Part shown: positions 1 to 8,579 of the stretch, in pieces
Layout of the letters: each line of letters begins with the position of its first letter
Position numbering within the stretch: the stretch's first letter is position 1
Position numbers and translations under genes: made by a program
The notes under the pieces: generated by a model
What the model was told of the DNA's origin: nothing
Database searches by the model: none
The model's input: only the letters and a program-made list of their open reading frames with translations
Source of the DNA: Acetobacter peroxydans
GTDB taxonomy: Bacteria; Pseudomonadota; Alphaproteobacteria; Acetobacterales; Acetobacteraceae
Reading direction: 5' to 3'
Assembly (NCBI RefSeq): GCF_006539345.1
Contig: NZ_BJMV01000001.1
Coordinates: 1-64,000 of the forward strand
DNA: 64,000 nt

Positions 1-1
1 C

Positions 2-982
2 GTTGCACCGCATCCGTCGAATGTGCCGCGTTCTGGCCCGGAGGTGTCACCTTTTGAAGGGGCGGCGGCAGCGGATGAGGGGCGCGAGGCCCCGGTATCG
101 TCTGTCACGGGTGTTGCGGCTCAGGCGTCGTCTGTACCCGAGGGCGGAACGCCCGTGGCGGTGGAAGACCCGTTTGTGGGCCTGCAGGCTTTTGCGGAAA
201 CAGAAGGGCAGGCGCGTGAGGAGGCCGTGCGGCTTGCGGCTGTTTTCAAGCGCGAGGTGCCGGTGGGGCTGCCCCTTTCTCCTGTGCGGAAGGAACTGAT
301 GGAGCAACTGGCGCGCCAGCAGCTTGAGCAGGCGGGCTATATCATCAGTCGGCCGCAAACCATGGTGGTGGTGGACCGTAACCCCGCCGTGCAGCGCATG
401 GCGCTGTTTCTGGCCATGCCGGGCGGCTCCGAGGGCACGGACTGGCCGTTGATAGGCAGTGCGCATGTTTCCACCGGCACGGTGGGCCGCAAGCATTACT
501 ACATTACGCCCACAGGCGTTTTCATTAATACGGCGGACAGGCTTGGTTACCGGGCTTTGGGCACCAAGAATGAAAACGGTATCATGGGCATTGGTGTCAA
601 AGGTATGCGGGTATGGGATTTCGGGTGGCAGGAGGCCGAAAAAGGCTGGCTGCCCAGTCGGGAAAAAGGCCCGATCCGTCTGGAAATGCACGCGACCGAC
701 CCGGTTTATTTAGAGCAGAGGCTGGGGCGGACAGCGTCGGCCGGGTGTATCCGTATTCCCGCTACGGTGAATGTCTTTCTGGATCGCTATGGTCTGCTGG
801 ATGCCGCCTACGAACATAAAGCCCTTGAGGATGGCCGTTTCAAGGCCCTGCTCCGTCCTGATCGCGAACCTTCGGTTGTAGCCGGGGTGACGGTTGTGGT
901 GGTGGACACGGCGCATCCCAAGGACTCGGACAAGACCGCAGCTCTGAAAGATGGCATTGGCCACAAACCCACATCAGGCTGA
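2..982 (+). CDS. L,D-transpeptidase, YkuD family (5' partial)
   Basis: The reading frame is open to the window edge, so the true start lies upstream; the first internal candidate is a GTG at 23. About 326 residues are visible. The N-terminal third is Ala/Pro/Val-rich low complexity, as in the linker after an exported N-terminus. The C-terminal half carries the YkuD signature: a His (in HATDP) followed about 16 residues later by SAGCIRI, with the catalytic Cys in SxGCxR. Family enzymes form 3-3 peptidoglycan crosslinks or attach proteins to peptidoglycan in the periplasm. The signal peptide is not in the window. The gene is convergent with ahcY. The family call is firm; the exact reaction (crosslinking or attachment) cannot be told. 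Confidence 0.85.
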   Translation, partial: VAPHPSNVPRSGPEVSPFEGAAAADEGREAPVSSVTGVAAQASSVPEGGTPVAVEDPFVGLQAFAETEGQAREEAVRLAAVFKREVPVGLPLSPVRKELMEQLARQQLEQAGYIISRPQTMVVVDRNPAVQRMALFLAMPGGSEGTDWPLIGSAHVSTGTVGRKHYYITPTGVFINTADRLGYRALGTKNENGIMGIGVKGMRVWDFGWQEAEKGWLPSREKGPIRLEMHATDPVYLEQRLGRTASAGCIRIPATVNVFLDRYGLLDAAYEHKALEDGRFKALLRPDREPSVVAGVTVVVVDTAHPKDSDKTAALKDGIGHKPTSG

Positions 983-1031
983 ACATCAGGTTGCTTCGGA
1001 GGCAGGGCTGTCTGATCTGGTCTGAAAACAG

Positions 1032-1065
1032 AACCGGCGCGACCCTGTTGGGGGCCGCGCCGGTT
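1032..1065 (+). terminator. hairpin downstream of the L,D-transpeptidase gene
   Basis: A perfect 10-bp inverted repeat (AACCGGCGCG at 1032-1041 and its complement at 1056-1065) lies 50 bp after the stop codon and is followed by only one more T. It is a likely but weak intrinsic terminator. Confidence 0.5.
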
Positions 1066-1080
1066 TGCGTATGTTCATGG

Positions 1081-1104
1081 CCTGCCCGGCGTTTGCCGGG
1101 CAGG
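1081..1104 (-). terminator. hairpin downstream of ahcY
   Basis: A perfect 10-bp stem (CCTGCCCGGC, loop GTTT, complement) sits 6 bp beyond the ahcY stop codon between two convergent genes. There is no long T-run, so termination efficiency is uncertain. Confidence 0.5.
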
Positions 1105-1110
1105 TGCTGA

Positions 1111-2400
1111 TCAGTAGCGGTATTCTTCGTGCTTGAACGGGCCATGCACCGGCACGCCGATGTAGTCGGCCTGTTTCTGGCTCAGGGCCGTAAGCTGTGC
1201 GCCAACCTTGGCCAGATGCAGGGCGGCCACTTTTTCGTCCAGCTTCTTGGGCAGGGTGTAGACCTTCACTTCGTATTTGCCCTCAGGGGCAGTCCAAAGC
1301 TCGATCTGCGCCAGCGTCTGGTTGGTGAAGGACGCGGACATGACGAAGGAGGGGTGGCCCGTAGCGTTGCCAAGGTTCACCAGACGGCCTTCGGACAGGA
1401 CGATCAGGCGCTTGCCGTCGGGGAAGACAACCTCATCCACCTGCGGCTTGACATTGTCCCAGGTCAGGTTACGCAGCGCGTCGATCTGGATTTCAGAGTC
1501 GAAATGCCCGATGTTGCACACGATGGCGCGGTTTTTCATGGCGCGCATGTGGTCGATGGTGATCACGTCCACGTTGCCGGTGGCGGTCACGAAGATATCG
1601 CCGCGCGGAGCAGCGTCTTCCATGGTGACAACCTCATAGCCTTCCATCGCGGCCTGCAGGGCGCAGATCGGGTCGGCTTCGGTTACCAGAACGCGGCAGC
1701 CCGCATTGCGCAGGGAGGCAGCGGAGCCCTTGCCCACATCGCCGTAACCCGCAACGACAGCGACCTTGCCCGCCATCATCACGTCAGTGCCACGGCGGAT
1801 GGCGTCCACCAGGCTTTCGCGGCAGCCGTACAGGTTGTCGAACTTGGACTTGGTGACGCTGTCGTTCACGTTGATCGCGGGAACCTTGAGCGTGCCCTTC
1901 TTCTGCATTTCCCACAGACGGTGCACGCCCGTTGTGGTTTCTTCAGACAGGCCGCGCACATTGGCCAGCAGTTCGGGGTACTTGTCGTGCATGAGCACGG
2001 TCAGGTCGCCACCGTCGTCCAGAATCATGTTGGGCGTCCAGCCGTCGGGGCCGGTGATGGTCTGCTCAATGCACCACCAGAACTCTTCCTCGGACAGGCC
2101 CTTCCAGGCAAAGACCGGAATACCAGCCGCAGCGATGGCGGCGGCAGCGTGATCCTGCGTGGAGAAGATGTTGCAAGAAGACCAGCGAACCGTGGCGCCG
2201 AGTGCTGTCAGCGTTTCGATCAGCACGGCGGTCTGGATGGTCATATGCAGACAGCCCACGATGCGCGCGCCCTTGAGCGGCTGGCTTGCGCCGTATTCTT
2301 CGCGCAGGGCCATCAGGCCGGGCATTTCACCTTCGGCGATCGAGATTTCCTTACGGCCCCACTCAGCAAGCGAGAGGTCTTTTACCTTGTAATCAGCCAT
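1111..2400 (-). CDS. ahcY: adenosylhomocysteinase
   Basis: Cleaves S-adenosylhomocysteine to adenosine and homocysteine in the cytosol, removing the product inhibitor of SAM-dependent methyltransferases. The 429 residues fit the bacterial family. Visible signatures are [16 protein letters not shown] near residue 55, the NAD-binding [10 protein letters not shown], and the C-terminal HEEYRY. The frame extends upstream of 2400, but MADYKVKDL is the natural start: an AGGA run lies about 6 bases before this ATG, and the extra upstream residues look like untranslated leader. It is divergent from plsC across about 200 bp. I looked for a SAH or SAM riboswitch in that gap and did not recognise one. 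Confidence 0.97.
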   Translation of the reverse strand: MADYKVKDLSLAEWGRKEISIAEGEMPGLMALREEYGASQPLKGARIVGCLHMTIQTAVLIETLTALGATVRWSSCNIFSTQDHAAAAIAAAGIPVFAWKGLSEEEFWWCIEQTITGPDGWTPNMILDDGGDLTVLMHDKYPELLANVRGLSEETTTGVHRLWEMQKKGTLKVPAINVNDSVTKSKFDNLYGCRESLVDAIRRGTDVMMAGKVAVVAGYGDVGKGSAASLRNAGCRVLVTEADPICALQAAMEGYEVVTMEDAAPRGDIFVTATGNVDVITIDHMRAMKNRAIVCNIGHFDSEIQIDALRNLTWDNVKPQVDEVVFPDGKRLIVLSEGRLVNLGNATGHPSFVMSASFTNQTLAQIELWTAPEGKYEVKVYTLPKKLDEKVAALHLAKVGAQLTALSQKQADYIGVPVHGPFKHEEYRY

Positions 2401-2608
2401 TTTGTCCTGTCTTCCTGAACTGCGTGTAGCCTTGCTATACAGGCAGTGTAGGGCTGAGGCCAGATGCAAGAGGCGCAGAAGAGCCGCGCAGGCCACTTGC
2501 ATCGTGGTCTGGCATGATGTTTTTTCTGCACTTCAAAAGACATGGCGCGCACTCCATGCGGGTTTCTGCCAGTCGGACTGTCTTTCTGGTCATACCGGGT
2601 TTGCTGCA

Positions 2609-3319
2609 ATGGTTGTGTTTCGTTCCGTCCTGTTCAACGTCCTGTCTGTCGGGCTTACGCTGCTGATGGGGGTCGGGGCGTTGCCCATCCGCTGGTTCGC
2701 GCACCGCCGGGCGCTGGAATATGCGCGGCTGTGGGCCCGGCTGGTGCTGTGGCTGTTCCGCAAGGTGTGCGGGGTTACGGTGCAGATTACGGGGCTTGAG
2801 CATGTGCCCGCCTCCGGGGCGGCGCTGATTGCCTCGCAGCACCAGTCCGCGTTTGATACGCTCATCTGGATGCTGCTGCTGCCCCGGCCCTGCTATGTCA
2901 TGAAAGGTGAACTGCGGCGTATTCCTCTGCTGGGGCCGATGCTGGTGCTGACCGGCATGATGCCGATCGAGCGTGCGGCGGGCGCCAAGGCCATGCGGCT
3001 TTTGCTGGCGGAAACCGACAAGGCGGTGAGAGCCGGGCGGCAGATTGTCATTTTCCCTGAAGGCACGCGCACCCTGCCGGGTGAGCATGTGCCGCTCAAG
3101 CCCGGCATTGCCGCCATGTCCAGCCATGCAGGGCTGCCGGTCATTCCCGTGGCAACCAATTCCGGCCTGTTCTGGGGGCGCAATGCGTTTTTCAAACGCT
3201 CAGGGGTGCTGCATGTGGCGATAGGCCCCGCGATTGGCGTTACCAGAAGGCCAGAACTGTTGGCCCGCATTGAAAGCAGTTGGCGCGATCTGGAAAAAAG
3301 CTGGCACAGGCAGGCCTGA
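2609..3319 (+). CDS. plsC: 1-acyl-sn-glycerol-3-phosphate acyltransferase
   Basis: Transfers the second acyl chain to lysophosphatidic acid, giving phosphatidic acid, at the inner membrane. The 236-residue product begins with a hydrophobic helix (residues 2-25) and contains the acyltransferase HxxxxD motif (HQSAFD near residue 75) and the EGTR motif near residue 153. The frame is open upstream to 2402, but those residues have no membrane or family character; the ATG at 2609 places the helix at the N-terminus as usual. Head-to-head with ahcY, followed by an AT-rich spacer. Confidence 0.93.
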   Translation: MVVFRSVLFNVLSVGLTLLMGVGALPIRWFAHRRALEYARLWARLVLWLFRKVCGVTVQITGLEHVPASGAALIASQHQSAFDTLIWMLLLPRPCYVMKGELRRIPLLGPMLVLTGMMPIERAAGAKAMRLLLAETDKAVRAGRQIVIFPEGTRTLPGEHVPLKPGIAAMSSHAGLPVIPVATNSGLFWGRNAFFKRSGVLHVAIGPAIGVTRRPELLARIESSWRDLEKSWHRQA

Positions 3320-3657
3320 AAAACGGTGCTGGCGCACCGGATTTTGTGTGGATGGGGCTGTGGATGATCTTCGGCCCGGTTCTGGCCACAGGGGGCCGAT
3401 TTTGACAAGACTGTTTCAGGGTGAAGATTTTTCTGGAATGTTTGAATTTGTAATATTTTTTTAATTTTGAATTATTCTTTTATAATAAACGACTTTTCGT
3501 AAAAATGCTCGCTGCTCTCTCTGGTGTGAGAAAGGGCGCATCACAGCGCGCAAATGGTAATTCCTGTTCGGCGGGCAGGGGAAATAAAAACAACCCCTGT
3601 GGATAAGTCCGTGCATTGTCTGCCCGCAGGCTGGAGAGACCGCAGTTTTTTGAACTG
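3320..3657. other. intergenic spacer with AT-rich core
   Basis: No gene is recognisable. Positions about 3423-3500 are strikingly AT-rich for this replicon and contain TATAAT at 3481, but no well-spaced -35 element and no downstream reading frame on the same strand before 4499. It separates the convergent plsC and gloB. A short hairpin (CGGTGC/GCACCG) just after plsC has no T-run. Confidence 0.4.
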
Positions 3658-4428
3658 CTAGAACGTGTCCTTGCGGGCGCGCAGAGCGGCCAGTGTCTGG
3701 CTGTCGGGCGCGCGCAGGAACGGGTTGGTGGCACATTCCACGGCAAGGGTTGAAGGCACCGTGGGCTGCCCCTGTGCCCGCAGGCGGCGCACCTCCTCCA
3801 CACGCTGGAGCAGGGCGGGGTTGTTTGGCTCGACAGCAAGGGCAAACGCGCTGTTGGCAAGCGTGTATTCATGCCCGCAATAGACCAGTGTTTCGGGCGG
3901 GAGGGCCGACAGGCGGCGCAGACTGTCGAAAAGCTGGGCCGCAGTGCCTTCAAACAGGCGGCCGCAGCCGAGGCTGAACAGGGTATCGCCGCAGAACAGG
4001 GCCGCCGGGTCAGGGAAGAAGTAGCACAGATGGCCCAGTGTATGCCCCGGTGTGGCAATAACAGTGCCCACGCTCGCGCCGACGGCAATGCTCTGGCCAT
4101 CCGTCAGGGGGATATCCAGCCGGGGGAGGCGGTGCTGCTCGGCGGCAGGGCCTGCCAGTCTGGCGCCGGTGCGTTCACGCAGCGCCTCTGCGCCGCCAAT
4201 GTGGTCAGCATGGTGGTGGGTTAGCAGAATCAGATCCAGTCTGCCGCCATACGGGGCTAGAGCAGCTTCTACCGGGGCGTTGTCGCCGGGGTCTACCACG
4301 GCAATGGCGCCTGTAGCGCGATCACGCAGTAACCAGGCGTAATTATCCGTAAAAAGCGCAATGCCGCTGATAGCCAGACCATGGGCTTGCGGCACGGAAG
4401 GGATAGCCTGCGGCTGGGGCTTTGCCAT
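3658..4428 (-). CDS. gloB: hydroxyacylglutathione hydrolase (glyoxalase II)
   Basis: Metallo-beta-lactamase-fold enzyme that hydrolyses S-D-lactoylglutathione to D-lactate and glutathione, completing methylglyoxal detoxification. The 256-residue product shows the metal-binding THHHADHIGG motif, GHTLGH, the GDTLFSLGCGR motif and CGHEYT. The C-terminal half has the typical glyoxalase II substrate domain (ANSAFALAVEP, PSTLAVECATNPFLR). The ATG at 4428 has GGGAG about 8 bases upstream; a longer frame to 4512 would overlap the divergent methyltransferase start and is unlikely. Confidence 0.94.
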   Translation of the reverse strand: MAKPQPQAIPSVPQAHGLAISGIALFTDNYAWLLRDRATGAIAVVDPGDNAPVEAALAPYGGRLDLILLTHHHADHIGGAEALRERTGARLAGPAAEQHRLPRLDIPLTDGQSIAVGASVGTVIATPGHTLGHLCYFFPDPAALFCGDTLFSLGCGRLFEGTAAQLFDSLRRLSALPPETLVYCGHEYTLANSAFALAVEPNNPALLQRVEEVRRLRAQGQPTVPSTLAVECATNPFLRAPDSQTLAALRARKDTF

Positions 4429-4498
4429 CAAAATGTCTCCCGTCGGGAAGGGCGTCAGGGCATGGCGCTGTATGCGTGGCTTATGATAGGCAGGGTGG

Positions 4499-5245
4499 AT
4501 GCAGTACGTCACGCAGTCGCCGGAAAGTTTTTATGGCACGCCACAGGGCCGTGTCTGCGCGACTCTGGTGGGAGAACGTATGCGCTGGCTCTGGCCTGAC
4601 CTTCATGGTCTGCACGTTGCGGGCATGGGGTGGGCAGGCCCGTATCTGGCGCAGCTCGATGAAGGCGGTGGCGAGTATGTGGCCATTAATCGCTGGCCTA
4701 CGAGTACGCGTCTGGCGGCACGGGCTGGCCGTCTTTACGGTGTACCGGCCTGCGAAGCGACAATAACGGCGGCGCCCTTCCGAACGGGTGAATTTGACAG
4801 GGTGGTGCTGGTGCACGCGTTGCGCGGGCGGGACAATCCGTTGCCCGCCCTGCGTGAAGCAGCCAGAGTGATGCGTGATGACGGTAGACTGTTGCTGGCG
4901 GTGCCCAGTCGTCTGATGGGATGTCGCCGGTTGCGTGGCACACCGTTTGCTCAGGACAGGGCTTTTACCCGCCGTGCCGTGCGGCAGGTTCTGGCCGCGG
5001 CTATGCTCCGGGCTGAACGCTGGGACGAACTGATGTTCATGCCCGCGTGGCTGTCCTGTCGTTCGGTGCGCGGGAGCAGGCGCATGGATGTGGCGGGCAA
5101 GGTTTTATGTCCGGGCGCAGGAGGAGTGTTGCTGGTGGAGGCCGTGCACGATCTTTATTCCGCACGGCCGCTGCCGGTTACGGGGTTGAGGCGCTGGCTG
5201 GCAGGCGCGGTTGTGCCGCAGCCCGGCACCGCACGCAGGATGTAG
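4499..5245 (+). CDS. SAM-dependent methyltransferase-like protein
   Basis: A 248-residue class I methyltransferase-like protein. The motif I region reads VAGMGWAGPYLAQL, a loose GxGxG. An acidic motif II is not obvious. The central FDRVVLVHAL and LREAARVMRDDGRLLLAVP match motifs IV-V of Methyltransf_11-type proteins. It is divergent from gloB with about 70 bp between them, a pairing I recall from other alphaproteobacteria. The substrate is unknown. Motif I is degenerate enough that SAM binding should not be assumed. It precedes the hydrogenase-4-like operon on the same strand by 126 bp. Confidence 0.7.
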   Translation: MQYVTQSPESFYGTPQGRVCATLVGERMRWLWPDLHGLHVAGMGWAGPYLAQLDEGGGEYVAINRWPTSTRLAARAGRLYGVPACEATITAAPFRTGEFDRVVLVHALRGRDNPLPALREAARVMRDDGRLLLAVPSRLMGCRRLRGTPFAQDRAFTRRAVRQVLAAAMLRAERWDELMFMPAWLSCRSVRGSRRMDVAGKVLCPGAGGVLLVEAVHDLYSARPLPVTGLRRWLAGAVVPQPGTARRM

Positions 5246-5371
5246 GGCCGGACGGGCCGGGTGTCTCCCGACAGGAACGGTTGAGGAAAGCAGAAGGGAA
5301 ACGCAGCTATTTTCATCTCCTTCTTCATATGTGGCCTGCTGCTGTGTCTGGGGGGCGCTGGCCTGCTGGCG

Positions 5372-7000
5372 GTGGTGCCCGATGAGTTCTTCAGCCGAAG
5401 GGGGCAGGCGTTCTTTCGCTGGCGCGGGGCGGTACAGGGTGGCCTGTGGGCAACGGTCGGCATTTTGGCGCTGACAGGCGCCGTGTGGAGGCTGAACGGG
5501 GTTCTGTCTTGGTTTCCTCTGTTCGGGGTGGATGGTCCGGCGTTGCCCATGCTGGGCGTGCTGTCGTTTGCGGGGGGTGTAACGGGTGCGGGGCGGCGGG
5601 GGCTGGCCTGCGTGCTGGCGGCTCTGGGTTTGCTGGCGTTGTCGCCTCTGGTGTTCTGCCTGCTTGCTGGTACGGCGCTGGCGTTGTTGACCCGGAGCGG
5701 CGGGCGGGGGCTGTGCCTGCCATTTGCCGTGTTGCCCGCCTGCGTGCCTGCCGACAGCGTTCTGTCTGTGCCGTTGCTGGCGCTGAGCATTCTGCAGACT
5801 GGTCATGCGGCGAGTGAGCAGAAAGGGCCGGTGGCGGTGGTGCCTGCCTTTGTGGGTATTTTTCTGCTCGGTCGCCTTCTGGCGGAAACAGGGACGGTGC
5901 CTTTTGTGCAGCAGGCCTTGATGCTGGCCTGTGGGGGCTGGGTGGTGTGGCGCGGCTGTATGCAGGCCCTGCGGGCGGAACAGCCCTGGCGGGTTGTCTC
6001 GGGGCTGACGGGAGCTTGGTATGGCGGTGCAGGCATGGTTCTTGTGCTGGCGCTGGCCTGCGCACTGGATGGGGCGGATGCGTTTGGCGCAACCTTGCGG
6101 CTGGATGTGGGGGCGCCCGTTATAGGGCTGATCGGTCTGTTATGGCTGAGTGCGTCTATGCAGGAGCATGAGGCCGAAGGCGCGGGACGTGAATGGAGCC
6201 GCTGGGCGCTGTGGGGGACAATGCTTCCTGTTTCAGCCATACCGCCGTTGGGTGGGTTCGCGGTCTTGTGGAGCCTGCTGGTAGCGTCAGATTATTCCGT
6301 GCAGGGCGCATCGCCTGCCATGGCGTTGGGCATGGTGCTCTTTGTGGGGTTCCAGATCATGACAGCGGTACTCTGCGCTGCGGGGCTGCTGCGGGCGGGC
6401 GCGCTCATGCGCGGGAAGTCCTGGCTGAACGGGGGGCTGCCCGCCTGCCTGTGCGCGAATGTGGCGTGTCTGTTGTCTGTTGTTCCGGGTTTGTGGCTGG
6501 CGGCGGCGGATACCCTGATCGTGGGGGACAGCGCGCCGGGTCTGTCTGTCTGGGGAGCCTTTACGGTGCGACCAGCCGCAGGGGAAAGCGCGTTGGTGCC
6601 GGTATTGCTGCTACTGGCGCTGGCTGTTGCGGCAGGGCTGGCGGCGCTGGTCGCTCGGTTTCTGGGGGGCTCTCTTGTGTACGCTCCAGCGCGTCTGGGT
6701 GCGGCATGGCGGGAGGGCGCGCCGGTTTACAGTTCCGCTGCGGATGCTACGGCACAGGGTGGAACTGAGGTTTCTCTACCTTTTGCGCAGGCAGGCGCGA
6801 TGGTCTGCGGCTTTGAAGGGGGGCTTACGGTGTGGCGTCCGCCCGGCCTTCCGGCGTTGCCGGTACGTTTTGCGGTTCTGTTACGCTACGGACGACGGTG
6901 GCTGTTTCGCGGCGTGGCGTGGAGCGAAGGCCATGGCATGGTGCTGCTGGTTCTGCTGCTGGGAGCCGGGCTGTTGCTAGGGCTGTTTTTCGGCCCATGA
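5372..7000 (+). CDS. hydrogenase-4 component B-like antiporter subunit
   Basis: A very hydrophobic protein with about 13 membrane segments, related to the HyfB/NuoL/MrpD antiporter family. The clearest match is the late-helix stretch IPPLGGFAVLW, equivalent to the PPLxGFxSxW of HyfB. At 542 residues it is shorter than typical HyfB (about 670). Several intramembrane Lys/Glu positions expected in the proton path are not evident. GTG at 5372 is the first canonical start, but it lacks a ribosome site and cuts a hydrophobic helix. The frame is open back to 5285 and an AGAAGGGA run precedes ATT at 5309, so translation may start there. It is the first gene of a six-gene operon; its stop overlaps the next start (ATGA). 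Confidence 0.7.
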   Translation: MVPDEFFSRRGQAFFRWRGAVQGGLWATVGILALTGAVWRLNGVLSWFPLFGVDGPALPMLGVLSFAGGVTGAGRRGLACVLAALGLLALSPLVFCLLAGTALALLTRSGGRGLCLPFAVLPACVPADSVLSVPLLALSILQTGHAASEQKGPVAVVPAFVGIFLLGRLLAETGTVPFVQQALMLACGGWVVWRGCMQALRAEQPWRVVSGLTGAWYGGAGMVLVLALACALDGADAFGATLRLDVGAPVIGLIGLLWLSASMQEHEAEGAGREWSRWALWGTMLPVSAIPPLGGFAVLWSLLVASDYSVQGASPAMALGMVLFVGFQIMTAVLCAAGLLRAGALMRGKSWLNGGLPACLCANVACLLSVVPGLWLAAADTLIVGDSAPGLSVWGAFTVRPAAGESALVPVLLLLALAVAAGLAALVARFLGGSLVYAPARLGAAWREGAPVYSSAADATAQGGTEVSLPFAQAGAMVCGFEGGLTVWRPPGLPALPVRFAVLLRYGRRWLFRGVAWSEGHGMVLLVLLLGAGLLLGLFFGP

Positions 7001-8022
7001 ATCCCAACCTGACATGGGGGTGGGCTATTGGTTCCGCTCTGTTGCTGTTCATTCAGGCGATCCTGCTGGTGGTGGTGGCCCCCTGGTTCGCGGGGCTGAC
7101 GGAATGGGTCGCTGCCCGGCTGGAAGGACGCCCCGCGTTTCGCGTATCGGCCCGCTGGCGGGAAATCCGTCATCAGGGACACAGGCCCTGTCTGCGTACG
7201 CCCGCCGGGCAGGCGAGCGGCATGGCTTGTCGGGGCGCGCTGGTGCTGGCGGTTCTAGCCTGTGCGCTGGTGCCAGTTTTTACCGTTTCTGCCCCGGGTT
7301 TTGTCGCGCCTGGGCTTTTTCTTGTCTGCTGTGTTCTGGTAGCGGGCATGTTGTTGCTTGACCTGCCGCAGACCCTGCAAGGCGGCGTAGCGGCATGGTG
7401 GGGCTGCGCGCATCTGCTGGCCGATGGTCTTGTGCTGCCGATGCTCACTCCTGTGGCTCTTCTGGCGGGGACAACCCGCAGTCTGCCGGTTTTTCTGGCG
7501 GGCCTGCATGACGCATCGCCCCTGCTGGATGGCGCGCCGTATGTGCTGGCCGGGTTCGCTGTCTTTATGGTGGTGGTGCTGGCTCCATGGGGCGATGAGG
7601 CTGAGCGTCGGATAGCGTGTCTTTCCGGCCCGGACAGAGCCATATGGCTGCTGGCTACCGATTGCCTGAACCTGTGCTGGGTAACGCTTGCGGGCGATCT
7701 CGCCTGGGCCGGCAGTCTGGCCAACCCAGCCTTGGGTGATGTGGAAGACTGGCTGTCGGCCTGTATGGCGGGAGCCGGGCTGTGGGTCGGTAAAGTCCTG
7801 GCGGCGGCGGTTCTGCTCGGGCTTTCGCGGCTGGTGGTGCTGACAGCCAGCCGCCGCGCGCGGGTCAGGCTGGGGGTTATTTTCCTGTTTGGCCTGCTGG
7901 CCTGGCAGATGACATGGGCTGCGTCCTCCCAGCCCGTGGTGCTGGATGAAGGCGCGGCTGCGCCCACGGCGGAGCCGCAGTCGGGACCGCGGCAGGGTTC
8001 GGTGCACGGAGGGCTGTCATGA
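6997..8022 (+). CDS. hydrogenase-4 component C-like (NuoH-type) membrane subunit
   Basis: A 341-residue polytopic protein of the HyfC/HycD/NuoH family, which anchors the peripheral arm and transmits conformational change to the antiporter subunits. The N-terminus (IQAILLVVVAPWFAGLTEWV, then ARLEGRP) aligns with the first helix and amphipathic loop of HyfC. LAPWGDEAERR occupies the place of the conserved FDLAEAE loop of the family, but the preceding membrane Glu of that loop is replaced. ATG at 6997 overlaps the upstream stop; a longer frame beginning at 6832 lies inside the previous gene and is rejected. Moderate confidence because divergence is high. Confidence 0.72.
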   Translation: MNPNLTWGWAIGSALLLFIQAILLVVVAPWFAGLTEWVAARLEGRPAFRVSARWREIRHQGHRPCLRTPAGQASGMACRGALVLAVLACALVPVFTVSAPGFVAPGLFLVCCVLVAGMLLLDLPQTLQGGVAAWWGCAHLLADGLVLPMLTPVALLAGTTRSLPVFLAGLHDASPLLDGAPYVLAGFAVFMVVVLAPWGDEAERRIACLSGPDRAIWLLATDCLNLCWVTLAGDLAWAGSLANPALGDVEDWLSACMAGAGLWVGKVLAAAVLLGLSRLVVLTASRRARVRLGVIFLFGLLAWQMTWAASSQPVVLDEGAAAPTAEPQSGPRQGSVHGGLS

Positions 8023-8579
8023 CTCTTGCGGCTGTTCTGGCGGCTCTTCTGGCGCTGGGCGTGGTGGCCCGCGGTATGGGCTTTCTGCCCGTGCTGGGGC
8101 TTGTTGATGCCGTGGCCATGCTGGCTAGCGGCACCCCGCCGTTGACGCAGAGCGGAGCCGGAGTGGCGCTGTTGCTGGGTATCGCGCCCGGCCTGGTCCT
8201 GTCACGTTATCAGGCGGATGCCACCCCCGAAGGGCAACAGGCCGCCCTGCCGTCGTTTCTGGCGCTTGCGCTGATGGTGCTGCTCCTTCTGGCGGGCTCG
8301 CGCGTGCAGGGCGGGCAATTTCCGGCAGGTCTGTGCATTGTTGCGGCAGGGCTTGTCAGTGTGGCCTGTCGGCGCGGCATGGTCTGGCAGTGGGCGGGGT
8401 TGCTGACCTGCGCGCAGGGGGTACTGCTCTCTGCGGTCATGGCGGGGCAGGTTATGGCTTTTGGGGCCGGTGCTCTGGGCGGACTGGTTGTGCTGGTGCT
8501 CGGGGCGCTCTGTGCGCAGCGCGTGCTGCCGCGCCGTGCTCGTGCCTTGAAGGGGGAGAAAAGACGCAATGAGGTTTGA
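8019..8579 (+). CDS. hydrogenase-4 component E-like membrane protein
   Basis: A 186-residue protein with about six membrane segments and almost no polar loops. Size, position between the HyfC- and HyfF-like genes, and the LVDAVAMLASG stretch fit HyfE, a NuoK-like subunit. Sequence identity cannot be judged by eye, so this call leans on gene order. Start overlaps the previous stop by four bases and the 3' end overlaps the next gene by 11 bases, indicating translational coupling. Confidence 0.6.
   Translation: MTLAAVLAALLALGVVARGMGFLPVLGLVDAVAMLASGTPPLTQSGAGVALLLGIAPGLVLSRYQADATPEGQQAALPSFLALALMVLLLLAGSRVQGGQFPAGLCIVAAGLVSVACRRGMVWQWAGLLTCAQGVLLSAVMAGQVMAFGAGALGGLVVLVLGALCAQRVLPRRARALKGEKRRNEV

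Noticed and set aside
1129-2418. Long plus-strand frame opposite ahcY (429 codons)
   Set aside because: It mirrors the ahcY gene, which has full family motifs. Long antisense frames are expected in GC-rich coding DNA and this one has no recognisable domain.
2401-2608. SAH or SAM riboswitch before ahcY
   Set aside because: I could not find the paired stems or conserved core of any known class in this gap.
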